From contig JAJDBR010000029.1 in the NCBI GenBank assembly GCA_029261275.1, positions 1-42,738 of the forward strand: a stretch of 42,738 nucleotides of DNA. Direction: 5' to 3'. Origin of the DNA: Nitrospirales bacterium. Lineage in GTDB: Bacteria; Nitrospirota; Nitrospiria; Nitrospirales; UBA8639. Shown piece by piece: positions 6,408-13,674 of this stretch. Numbering within the stretch: the first letter of the stretch is position 1; each line of letters starts with the position of its first letter. Made by a program: the position numbers and the translations under genes. The notes under the pieces were generated by a model. That model was not told the DNA's origin. It ran no database searches and was given only the letters and a program-made list of their open reading frames with translations.

Positions 6408-6433
6408 TGAGCGGGGAGCCATGCTCCCCGCTT
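6408..6433 (+). terminator. Strong GC hairpin after the capsid gene
   Basis: GCGGGGAGC (6411-6419) and GCTCCCCGC (6423-6431) form a perfect 9-bp stem with a CAT loop, extended by A-T and G-U pairs. Only TTCC follows, so it is not a classic intrinsic terminator. It may partly terminate transcription or stop 3' exonucleases and raise capsid mRNA relative to downstream genes. Confidence 0.5.
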
Positions 6434-6465
6434 CCAGGGAACCATTCACCGAAAGGGACAGGGCC

Positions 6466-6786
6466 ATGAAAATATTCAGTACCAAACCCAACCAAGCCGA
6501 GCTATGCAGTGGCGTGCGCTTTGAACGCGTCGACGGAGGCATGGTCAGTGAAGACGTGTCAGACGAGGTGGGCGCACGGTTTTGTTCGATCGCCGGCTTT
6601 ACGGCCTATGGAAAGGACCGAGAGGCGGCAGAGAAAGCCGAAGCGGCGGCGCTCGCCAAGCGCGAAGCGGAAGCGGCGGCCCAGGCAGCCGAGGAGGCCA
6701 AAAAAGCTGAAGCGGAAGCCGCGGCCCAGGCGGCGGCGAACGCCAAGGCCGACGCTGAGAAAAAGAAACAGGGGAAGCGGTCGTAA
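6466..6786 (+). CDS. Ala/Glu/Lys-rich coiled-coil protein after the capsid gene
   Basis: A 106-residue product: about 45 residues of ordered-looking sequence (KIFSTKPNQAELCSGVRFER) followed by a long helix made of A, E and K (AEAAAQAAEEAKKAEAEAAA) and a basic end. Such helices occur in small head-associated or assembly proteins, but no family is recognised. The ATG at 6466 lies just after AGGG, downstream of the GC hairpin; the longer open frame upstream overlaps the capsid gene out of phase and has no start signal. Confidence 0.6.
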   Translation: MKIFSTKPNQAELCSGVRFERVDGGMVSEDVSDEVGARFCSIAGFTAYGKDREAAEKAEAAALAKREAEAAAQAAEEAKKAEAEAAAQAAANAKADAEKKKQGKRS

Positions 6787-6855
6787 CGCGACGGGGTGAA
6801 AGGTCCGCATATGTCGGACATGTGTGCTTTTTATCGTTGAACGAAGGAGAGCCTG

Positions 6856-7068
6856 ATGGCCAGCAATCAAACTAAGCTGAACGGGATGAACCCGGCTTCG
6901 CATGATGCCGTTCTCGGCACGAAACTCGATCAAATTATTACGCTGCTCAATGCGATACGAGCCGATCACAACGCCCATACGCATGATGGGGTCACGGTCG
7001 GCGCGGGCTCCACGGGTGTCCCCGATGTGGGCTTAACGACGGCGCCAGCCGTGGATGTCCTGGACTAA
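6856..7068 (+). CDS. Small head/neck-region protein (70 aa)
   Basis: AAGGAG lies upstream of the ATG. The product has a helix (TKLDQIITLLNAIRADHNAH) followed by HTHDGVTVGAGSTG and a hydrophobic, Pro-rich end. HxH-type segments like AHTHDG appear in phage spike tips and fibres, where they bind metal. The same pattern (NAHVHDQS) occurs in the spike gene of this genome. No specific function can be assigned. Confidence 0.6.
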   Translation: MASNQTKLNGMNPASHDAVLGTKLDQIITLLNAIRADHNAHTHDGVTVGAGSTGVPDVGLTTAPAVDVLD

Positions 7069-7085
7069 GGCGGTCGTGAGGGATT

Positions 7086-7856
7086 GTGCCAGCCACCCTA
7101 AGTAAAACGGGATTGACCGCCGCCGAAATTCGCGAAGACTATTTGTTCGGCACGATTTTGTCGGTGGTCAAAAAATCCGCCTTGTCGGATCGCTATCTGT
7201 GCAACAAAATTCGAGGACAAGAAGATGCCTTGGAACGCGAACTGGGTATTCTCTGGCAAGCCACCCGGATTCGCTCCGAGCCAGATCCCGGGGATACCGA
7301 TTTTGACCTCATCGAACCGGCCTACGATTACACGTCCGATTTTTTTGTGGGGGAATCGTGGGGCTCGCTGAAACTGCGGCGCGCTCCCGTGCGCTCGGTG
7401 CAACGTCTCGTCTTTGCCTATCCCAACATTGACGCCAAGACGTTTACGGTGCCGTCGAAGTGGATTCGACTCGATCGGGACTATGGCTTTATCAGGTTAG
7501 TGCCTGATGGGCTGGCCGTCATGACCAGTTTTTCGGGCTATATCTTGTCCGTCCTCTCTGGGGGGCGCGGCATTCCCCAAACGATCAACGTCGATTATAC
7601 GGCGGGATTTGGCGCCGGCAACCTCGATGTCGCGACAACCTTGACCAGCCACTATATGGATTATCTGGAACATCTCAAGTTTTCGGTCGTGGCCGACATT
7701 ATCCGGGATTCGATGTTGCCCCAGTCCGGGTCGATTAATGCGGATGGGTTGTCCCGATCGATTTCGCTGGACTTCAAAAACGTGCTGGAGCAGCAAAAAG
7801 AACAGCGAAAAATGCTTAAAGACCGCATTAAAGGGCCCGCATTTACGGTGGTGTAA
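7086..7856 (+). CDS. Putative head-tail adaptor/neck protein
   Basis: A 256-residue protein of the neck region. It starts at GTG 7086 after GAGGG. The middle has alternating strands (SWGSLKLRRAPVRSVQRLVF, KWIRLDRDYGFIRLVPDGLA, TINVDYTAGFG) and the C-terminus is helical (KNVLEQQKEQRKMLKDRIKG). The strand-loop-strand 'LRRAPVRSV..' followed by 'INVDYTAGF' is reminiscent of head-tail connector families of myoviruses. The next gene starts at its TAA (TAATG). Assignment rests mainly on position between capsid and sheath. Confidence 0.5.
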   Translation: MPATLSKTGLTAAEIREDYLFGTILSVVKKSALSDRYLCNKIRGQEDALERELGILWQATRIRSEPDPGDTDFDLIEPAYDYTSDFFVGESWGSLKLRRAPVRSVQRLVFAYPNIDAKTFTVPSKWIRLDRDYGFIRLVPDGLAVMTSFSGYILSVLSGGRGIPQTINVDYTAGFGAGNLDVATTLTSHYMDYLEHLKFSVVADIIRDSMLPQSGSINADGLSRSISLDFKNVLEQQKEQRKMLKDRIKGPAFTVV

Positions 7857-8524
7857 TGGAACTGACAGCCGAGGATTTCAATGCGCATTTGGCCGAGATT
7901 GGGGCGCCCGTGCAATGGCTCAAAGCCATGGAATGTCCGTGCCGCACCCCGCGATCGGGAGGGACCGATACGGACTGTCCGGTGTGCGAAGGGCTGCGCT
8001 TTGTGTGGGAAGCCCCCATCGACACGATCATTGGGGTGCAAGGCCTCACGGCCATGCAGCAATGGAGCAAGATGGTGGAATGGGACAAGGGCGACATGAT
8101 TGCCACGATTCCGTCGGATTCGCCGGCCTATGCGTCGGGGGAATTTGATCGGTTTGTGATGGCCGAGGCGGAGTTTCGATTCAATACGGTGCTCACCAAA
8201 AGCGTCAAGGATTACGTGAAGCATGTGGCGATTAAACGCATTGATCGGGTCATGGCCATCGTCAATGACCAACCCCAAGAATTTCTGGAATGGGATCATT
8301 TCGAGGTGACGACGACGGCGCCAGGCGTGAATAGCAATAGCCTGACCTGGCATCCGGAAACGCTGCTGCCGGATGGCACCCAGTACAGTCTGCGGTACTA
8401 CGCCTCGCCCGAATATTATGTCTATGGGGCGTTGGTGCAAGACCGTCCGCAATTCAGCCAAGACCTGCCTCGCAAAGGCATTCTGCGCGTGATGGATTTA
8501 TTTGGGCAGGCGGTGCGCCCATGA
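7856..8524 (+). CDS. Putative neck/head-closure protein with CxC-CxxC zinc site
   Basis: A 222-residue protein translationally coupled on both sides. Residues ~28-44 hold CPCRTPRSGGTDTDCPVCEG, a probable zinc ribbon. The rest is rich in beta-strands (AEAEFRFNTVLTKSVKDYVK, QPQEFLEWDHFEVTTTAPG). A small zinc knuckle in a head-tail joining protein at this position is seen in several myovirus neck proteins; the precise role is inferred from location. Confidence 0.5.
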   Translation: MELTAEDFNAHLAEIGAPVQWLKAMECPCRTPRSGGTDTDCPVCEGLRFVWEAPIDTIIGVQGLTAMQQWSKMVEWDKGDMIATIPSDSPAYASGEFDRFVMAEAEFRFNTVLTKSVKDYVKHVAIKRIDRVMAIVNDQPQEFLEWDHFEVTTTAPGVNSNSLTWHPETLLPDGTQYSLRYYASPEYYVYGALVQDRPQFSQDLPRKGILRVMDLFGQAVRP

Positions 8525-9456
8525 ATGGCATCCGGATTGAGTTTGATTGGACCCCCATGATGGACACGCTGGACCGGATCTTTGTGCAGGGCATGCGGAG
8601 AGACGCTTGGTCGCTCTTATTCCCCAATACCCTTCAACGCGTAGCGGATTTAGCTCGAGAAGGCGCCAAGATCTGGAAAGAAAAAGCGGTCACTTTGCCG
8701 GGGCAAGAAGGCCGCCCGCTGCACCTCAACCCGTATGTGAAGCTCTCGATTCCGGACTATGCCGCGAGCATTAGCGAGGAACCCACCGATAGTAGTGGCT
8801 TGAATTATGTCATTGGCTCGACGGATGCGCAGGCGCCGTTCATTGACGATGGCGTGGGAAAACTCGATCTACATGACGTGTTGAGCACGTCGATCAAAGC
8901 CAAAACCGGAAAAAAGGGGAAGTACCTCCGCATTCCCTTGCGCCATGAGACGACCGCGTCGGGTGGGGCCGGAGGACATCGCTTTCAGCCCCCGAAGTCC
9001 CGCCCAGGGCAGGGCATCTTGACGGCTGGGGTCATTCGCGCCATGGCCAGTAAGCCGCGCTATTTACGGACGGCCTTTTTGGGACGAACGCCCTCAGAAA
9101 TGCCTGGCAAAACAGTTCGGCAATTTGCGTATAGCTCGGCCAAGGCGGCGCAACTGACCGCCAACGAATTGCTGGCGATTAGTCAACGCGCCCGGAAGCA
9201 TAAATTATCTGATACCGACATCTCGCGACTCACGGGCCTGATGCATGTGGGTCGCAAAGGGCACGGCCACTACCTCACAATTCGCACGCTCTCCGAAGCG
9301 AAAACAACTGGTTGGATAATTCCGGAATATACACCCAAAAAGGTCTCAAAATTTGTCGTGAGCAAACTTGAGGCACTCCTTGGGCAGGGCAATTATTTTG
9401 AGGACGCCATGAAAGCCGACGCGGCCCATATTGCCACCCTGGCGGGGCAAGCATGA
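8521..9456 (+). CDS. Putative tail completion/neck protein (HK97 gp10-like)
   Basis: A 311-residue protein starting at an ATGA overlap. The N-terminal half (LQRVADLAREGAKIWKEKAV, then SISEEPTDSSGLNYVIGSTD and APFIDDGVGKLDLHD) follows the helix-strand pattern of tail-completion proteins of the HK97 gp10 / minor tail Z type, in which a long helix precedes a beta-sheet with an ApFIe/d-like motif. The C-terminal half is basic and may bind DNA or neighbouring rings. It lies in the four-gene neck block between capsid and sheath. Confidence 0.5.
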   Translation: MNGIRIEFDWTPMMDTLDRIFVQGMRRDAWSLLFPNTLQRVADLAREGAKIWKEKAVTLPGQEGRPLHLNPYVKLSIPDYAASISEEPTDSSGLNYVIGSTDAQAPFIDDGVGKLDLHDVLSTSIKAKTGKKGKYLRIPLRHETTASGGAGGHRFQPPKSRPGQGILTAGVIRAMASKPRYLRTAFLGRTPSEMPGKTVRQFAYSSAKAAQLTANELLAISQRARKHKLSDTDISRLTGLMHVGRKGHGHYLTIRTLSEAKTTGWIIPEYTPKKVSKFVVSKLEALLGQGNYFEDAMKADAAHIATLAGQA

Positions 9457-10400
9457 CCCCGGTGACGGACCTCACGCTCGAATCGATTCAGGCTGGCGGC
9501 GGAGTGTGGGTTCGCTGGATCACGCCGGAGGATGTCGACTTTGATCATGTCCGGATCCTGCGGGTGCTCGGGGCAGGACCGATAACCGGGCCCACCGATC
9601 CCGCCGCGACCATAATCTTTGAGGGCCGCGGCAGCCTCACGCATGACTTTCGCCCAATTTTTCGCCCGGACCCTGCGCTCGCCACCGGACGCGCGCGGCA
9701 GATCCTGGATCTGCTCGTCGTGCCGACCCAACTCTATACCTATGCCGTGTATGCGGCCAACGACGATGCCACGGTGTTCAGCCCTGCCAGCGTGGAGGCC
9801 CTGACGACGCCCGATATCCCAGTGCTGGTCGAGCCGGATGTCCACCAACTGCTCATGGACTATATCGACCACGGACTGGCTCGAGCGTTAGCGTCCAAGG
9901 CCTTAAAAATTCCCAAAAACATGGCCGGACAAATTTCCGCCCTTTCCGTCGTGTCCGCGTTGCCGCGTCTGGATGACACGACATGGCCCGTGGTCTCGGT
10001 GCATCTCGATGACGATAGCCCGAGCGACTATGCCTTGGGCGATGTCGTGCAAGCCTATGATCTCACGGAGGGCGTCAGCCTCCCGCATCTGGGCTATCTG
10101 TCCTTATTGTCGTTCTCGATTGGCGGATGGGCGGCGGATAATCCCGTGGTGCAACGGTCGCTCTACCGAATCCTCAAGGGCCTGTTGATGGGCGCCCGAC
10201 AACTCTTGACCGAATGCGGGGTGCTCAAACTGGAATTGACGGGAGGGTATCGGGAAGACATGCAATCCTATGACATGCCGATGTATAGCGCAGAATTTCA
10301 GATGAAAGCCTGGGTGGTCAGCCGTGTGGAATATCCCCGTCCGGCGACGATTGAGGACATTGATGTGGTGAGTGCCGTGAGCCAGACGGCCGTGTGCTAA
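9453..10400 (+). CDS. Putative tail terminator/neck protein with FnIII-like N-terminal domain
   Basis: A 315-residue protein. Residues ~5-115 resemble a fibronectin-III-like domain (VWVRWITPEDVDFDHVRILR ... YTYAVYAANDD), the second Ig-like module in this virion block after that in the capsid. The C-terminal ~190 residues (LLMDYIDHGLARALASKALK, WPVVSVHLDDDSPSDYALGD, SFSIGGWAADNPVVQRSLYR) fit a tail-terminator-like alpha/beta fold that caps the tube. The ATGA overlap with the upstream gene indicates coupled translation. Confidence 0.5.
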   Translation: MTPVTDLTLESIQAGGGVWVRWITPEDVDFDHVRILRVLGAGPITGPTDPAATIIFEGRGSLTHDFRPIFRPDPALATGRARQILDLLVVPTQLYTYAVYAANDDATVFSPASVEALTTPDIPVLVEPDVHQLLMDYIDHGLARALASKALKIPKNMAGQISALSVVSALPRLDDTTWPVVSVHLDDDSPSDYALGDVVQAYDLTEGVSLPHLGYLSLLSFSIGGWAADNPVVQRSLYRILKGLLMGARQLLTECGVLKLELTGGYREDMQSYDMPMYSAEFQMKAWVVSRVEYPRPATIEDIDVVSAVSQTAVC

Positions 10401-10414
10401 CCAAGGAGTCACGC

Positions 10415-10645
10415 ATGAAACAGAAAGCGAAACGACCCGAACGAGACGCCTTGGGGCCCGTCGAGGCGCCAGCGAGATCGTCTCCGTTGATCTCGTTTCG
10501 GGAATTTACGGATGGCTCGACCGTCTCCGGCGTGCTCTTAGCCGGCGCCCACGCAGCCATTCGTCAAGATGGACAGCCACGTAAACGAACACGGGAAGAC
10601 TGGGAGCATGCCGTGACGATGTTTGCCACCTCTCCCGCGTTATAA
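10415..10645 (+). CDS. Small protein preceding the sheath gene (76 aa)
   Basis: AAGGAG lies 7 bases before the ATG. The N-terminus is basic (KQKAKRPERDALGPVEAPAR), the middle is SFREFTDGSTVSGVLLAGAH, and the end is helical. No family is recognised. Its placement and spacing match small accessory genes before tail sheaths. Confidence 0.6.
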   Translation: MKQKAKRPERDALGPVEAPARSSPLISFREFTDGSTVSGVLLAGAHAAIRQDGQPRKRTREDWEHAVTMFATSPAL

Positions 10646-10660
10646 ACCAAGGAGTGCATC

Positions 10661-12436
10661 ATGAACAAAGGAATTTTCTTTGGCGGACGGGACATTATCA
10701 AGCCAGGTGTCTATACCACGACCGACGTACAGGCCCTGGTGCCGAGTCGCCTGGGCAGCGCCAATACCATTGGGGTGATCGGCCTGGCGGAAGGGGGCAT
10801 CCCTCGCACCGTCACGACGATTACGACCCCACAAGAAGCCAAGGCGCAGCTCCGGGATGGCGTCATGCGACGAGCCATTGAGCTCATGTATGACCCGTCA
10901 CCAGAAGTGCAAGGAGCGGGCACCATCCGGTATTACCGCCTCAACCAAGCCGTCGAGTCCACGCTTATTGTGAAAGATGCCGGGGCCATGAATGTGCTGA
11001 CCGTCACCTCTCGAGATTTTGGGGTGTGGACGAATCAGATCCGGCTGAAGATTGAAGCCGGCTCCGTGTTTGGTAAAAAAATTAGTCTCAATGACGTGCT
11101 CGATCCTTTGACGGTGGAAAGTGCTGACAATCTCGGCGAGGCGTTTGACGTCCAGTATCTGGGCGGGATCGCCAATGCCCGGATGACCATCGTCAAAACA
11201 GGCGATCTCGCAACGAGTCTGACGTTGGAAACGAGTGCCGATGCGATTCAATGGGATCCCGTCACCACGGTGGATCTCACCAACCCCAATTTAGCCACGA
11301 TGGGTGCCGTGGTCGCGTTGCTCGACAATCTGAGCGATTGGGACGTGACGTTGATCGGGGATCAAAATCTTCCGGTCTCTGAATTAGATAGCGTGAGCAA
11401 TCAAGACGTGAAGACGGCCGTCTATTCACAGACGGCGACATTGGGCGCGATCGTGTATTGGATCAATACGCAGTCACTCTTGGTGAAAGCGGTCCGCGTA
11501 GGCGGCGCCACGGCCGCGCCGGCAGACCTCCCCTATACCTTTTTGACCGGGGGCGGGGAAGGTGTGGCGGTCACGAATGGTGATTGGTCGGAGGCGCTCG
11601 ATGCCTTTCTCAACGAAGATGTGCAGTTTATTTTTGTGGCCTCAGAAGATGCCGCGGTCCATGCCATGGCCCTGGCGCATTGCAATCAAGCCAGTGGGAT
11701 AAAGGAACGGCATGAACGCCTCACGATTGTGGGCGGGGCCGCCAATGAAACCGTCGAACAAGCCGTGGCACGCGCCCAGGTGTTAGCCGATCGGCGCGCG
11801 GCGCTCTGTTACCCCGGCATTAAACGTCTGAATTTGCTCACCAGTGAGGTCGATACCCTCTCCCCGATGTACTTTGGGGCGATGGTCACGGGCATGGCGG
11901 CGGGCGTGCCCGTGCCCACTCCGTTGACCTTCAAACAAATCCGCGTCTCCGGCTTAGAGAAAGCGCTCACGCAAACAGAAATTGACCGGCTCTTGGATCG
12001 CGGGGTCCTCCATGCGGAATTTGATCCGGGCACGGGGACCTACCGGATTGTGCAGGGCATTACCACCTACCTCAAGGATGCCAATGTTGCGTATCGCAAG
12101 GTTGCGGGGATGCGCATTCATGATTTCTTGCAGACCGGAGGCCGGGAGGCGCTGAAGCCCTTCATTGGCAAGATCGGCGATAAACGCCATACCACCATGG
12201 CCCGCGTGGCCCTCGTGAATTGGCTGGGTCGGCAAACGCGATCGGCGGCTAATCGTAATGGCGTCTTGACGGAGGGCACGCAGGCCGATGGCAGTCCCGA
12301 ACCGGCGTTCAAAAATGTGAGCGTGGTCTTTGATGGGCTGGATTTGTTGACGGTGAGTTACGAAGCGCATCCGGTGGGAGAGACGGCGTATATCACGATT
12401 GTCGCCTCACTCACACCGACGCAGATTGCGGCATAA
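10661..12436 (+). CDS. Tail sheath protein
   Basis: A 591-residue contractile sheath subunit. The N-terminus carries IIKPGVYTTTDVQALVPSRL (the extended arm that links neighbouring subunits) and TIGVIGLAEGG. The C-terminal domain includes AHCNQASGIKERHERLTIVGG, LADRRAALCYPGIK, YFGAMVTGMAAGVPVPTPLT, and YRIVQGITTYLKDANVAYRK followed by a helix and a final strand (DLLTVSYEAHPVGETAYITI). These are hallmark elements of phage sheath proteins, which contract to drive the tube through the envelope. AAGGAG precedes the ATG; the tube gene follows after the RNA element. Confidence 0.9.
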   Translation: MNKGIFFGGRDIIKPGVYTTTDVQALVPSRLGSANTIGVIGLAEGGIPRTVTTITTPQEAKAQLRDGVMRRAIELMYDPSPEVQGAGTIRYYRLNQAVESTLIVKDAGAMNVLTVTSRDFGVWTNQIRLKIEAGSVFGKKISLNDVLDPLTVESADNLGEAFDVQYLGGIANARMTIVKTGDLATSLTLETSADAIQWDPVTTVDLTNPNLATMGAVVALLDNLSDWDVTLIGDQNLPVSELDSVSNQDVKTAVYSQTATLGAIVYWINTQSLLVKAVRVGGATAAPADLPYTFLTGGGEGVAVTNGDWSEALDAFLNEDVQFIFVASEDAAVHAMALAHCNQASGIKERHERLTIVGGAANETVEQAVARAQVLADRRAALCYPGIKRLNLLTSEVDTLSPMYFGAMVTGMAAGVPVPTPLTFKQIRVSGLEKALTQTEIDRLLDRGVLHAEFDPGTGTYRIVQGITTYLKDANVAYRKVAGMRIHDFLQTGGREALKPFIGKIGDKRHTTMARVALVNWLGRQTRSAANRNGVLTEGTQADGSPEPAFKNVSVVFDGLDLLTVSYEAHPVGETAYITIVASLTPTQIAA

Positions 12437-12442
12437 GATTCT

Positions 12443-12498
12443 TGACGAACGTCTAGGCTGATCACCGAATCCGGGTGCTGTTCCCGTGGCGTTCTTCA
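12443..12498 (+). ncRNA. Candidate structured RNA element upstream of the tail tube gene
   Basis: Second copy of the element found before the capsid gene. The core CTAGGCTGATCACC (12453-12466), 7 bases, then GGTGCT and TTCCC is conserved. The flanking stem differs: TGA-C-GAACG (12443-12451) pairs with CGTTC-T-TCA (12490-12498). A conserved core with a compensated outer helix argues for RNA structure rather than a protein-binding DNA site. It ends about 40 bases before the tube ATG. Confidence 0.65.
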
Positions 12499-12540
12499 CC
12501 TACAGCGTATGCCAGGGACATACATGCGAAGGAGCATGGT

Positions 12541-13029
12541 ATGTCAGAACAAAACCAACAAGTCCAAGGCGGACATCTGATCCGGATGGCCATCAATGAC
12601 AAAGTGGTGGGCTTTGGGCGGTCCTCCACCTATAACGAAGATTTTGGCACCCAGCCTATTCATGTGCTGGGGACCATTGCCCCCGTCGAGCATGTGGAAA
12701 TGATGTGGTCGTGCACCATTTCGTTGGATTCGTTCAAGCTTAATGCCAGTGCCGTGCAGGATGCGGCAGTCGAACTCTTTGAGATGGTGGCCCAGGGGCA
12801 TGAAGAAGTCAAAACCCAAACGAAGTTTGATCTGACTGTCCTCGGACAGGGGGAGCGAGAGCTGTGCACCTTACTGCAATGCACCCCGGCCGGGTTTTCG
12901 ATGAACTTTAACGCCAACCAATTTACCGGGCAGAACACTACCTTCCATGCCCTCAGTGTGCGTCGAGGCGACACCTCGACTTATAGCAATGTGAATTCAG
13001 GCCTGAGTGCTGAGACCACGCAAGTGTAA
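12541..13029 (+). CDS. Tail tube protein
   Basis: A 162-residue protein directly downstream of the sheath, the normal tube position. The sequence gives the expected beta-sandwich: GHLIRMAINDKVVGFGRSST, then HVLGTIAPVEHVEMMWSCTI, KTQTKFDLTVLG and QFTGQNTTFHALSVRRGDTS. It stacks as hexameric rings inside the sheath. GAAGGAG precedes the ATG at 12541; the open frame extends upstream into the RNA element but without another start signal. Confidence 0.85.
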   Translation: MSEQNQQVQGGHLIRMAINDKVVGFGRSSTYNEDFGTQPIHVLGTIAPVEHVEMMWSCTISLDSFKLNASAVQDAAVELFEMVAQGHEEVKTQTKFDLTVLGQGERELCTLLQCTPAGFSMNFNANQFTGQNTTFHALSVRRGDTSTYSNVNSGLSAETTQV

Positions 13030-13049
13030 TCCGCGAGAAAGGGAACCGT

Positions 13050-13535
13050 ATGAATCAGGGACATGCCGAGCAAGAAAACAAAATTATCGCAGGATCCAGC
13101 TACACCAAAACCATCCACGTCAAGTCGAAAGTCAATGAGGTCTGGCAGGGGGAGGTCACCTTTAAGCTTCCGGCGATGAAAGACCTCATCCAAGCCGGCC
13201 TGAAGCAAGCGGAGATGCGAGGGGGCTTACCTCCGGAATCCTTCGATGCGTTCACGAATCACATGGCACGGGTCACCGGAGACCTCTCCGTCGTGGTCAC
13301 AGCGGCCCCGTCGTGGTGGTACCGGGAAGTCATTCGAAACAATAAAAAAGAGCTGGAGCCCGCGCTTGATACGATCCTGGACCCCAACATGCTGCTAGAC
13401 ATTTGGGAGGAGTACGTCGCATTCCGCGACACCTTTCCTGAGTCCAATGGAGCTTCAGGCGATCGCGAAGCGACCACTGAGCCGGGAGCTGTGGCAGGTG
13501 GCGAAAATCCTGGGAGCCAGCCCCTTCAGTCATGA
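13050..13535 (+). CDS. Tail assembly chaperone, upstream frame
   Basis: A 161-residue protein between tube and tape measure, where the paired G/GT-type chaperones lie. It has KSKVNEVWQGEVTFKLPAMK and a helix-rich middle (MLLDIWEEYVAFRDTFPESN), then a Gly/Pro/Ala-rich tail that is probably only the out-of-frame overlap. Its last 89 bases overlap the next frame, offset by +1. It would hold the tape measure protein during tail assembly. Confidence 0.7.
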   Translation: MNQGHAEQENKIIAGSSYTKTIHVKSKVNEVWQGEVTFKLPAMKDLIQAGLKQAEMRGGLPPESFDAFTNHMARVTGDLSVVVTAAPSWWYREVIRNNKKELEPALDTILDPNMLLDIWEEYVAFRDTFPESNGASGDREATTEPGAVAGGENPGSQPLQS

Positions 13536-13674
13536 TGTGGTGAGCCTGACGGAGTGGCAACGCGCGTGGGTGGTAGAGCAGGCCTACTTAGACCTGCCGG
13601 AATCGGAGAGAAAGAAGGACACCGTCGATAAGGATGTGGAGCGCAAGTACCAAGAAACCTTTGGAGCGGCATGA
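13447..13674 (+). CDS. Tail assembly chaperone, downstream frame (possible frameshift product)
   Basis: A 75-codon frame, +1 relative to the upstream chaperone, containing a helix-rich chaperone-like sequence (LSRELWQVAKILGASPFSHD, LTEWQRAWVVEQAYLDLPES). The frame is open back to 13399, so ribosomes could shift anywhere in 13399-13535 to make a fused GT-like protein, as in lambda and Mu-like phages. Its own ATG at 13447 has only a weak GAG upstream. The tape measure gene begins at its ATGA. Confidence 0.65.
   Translation: MELQAIAKRPLSRELWQVAKILGASPFSHDVVSLTEWQRAWVVEQAYLDLPESERKKDTVDKDVERKYQETFGAA

Noticed and set aside
7661-8461. 266-codon minus-strand frame in the neck region
   Set aside because: It covers two coupled plus-strand genes; composition and lack of start signals mark it as a shadow.
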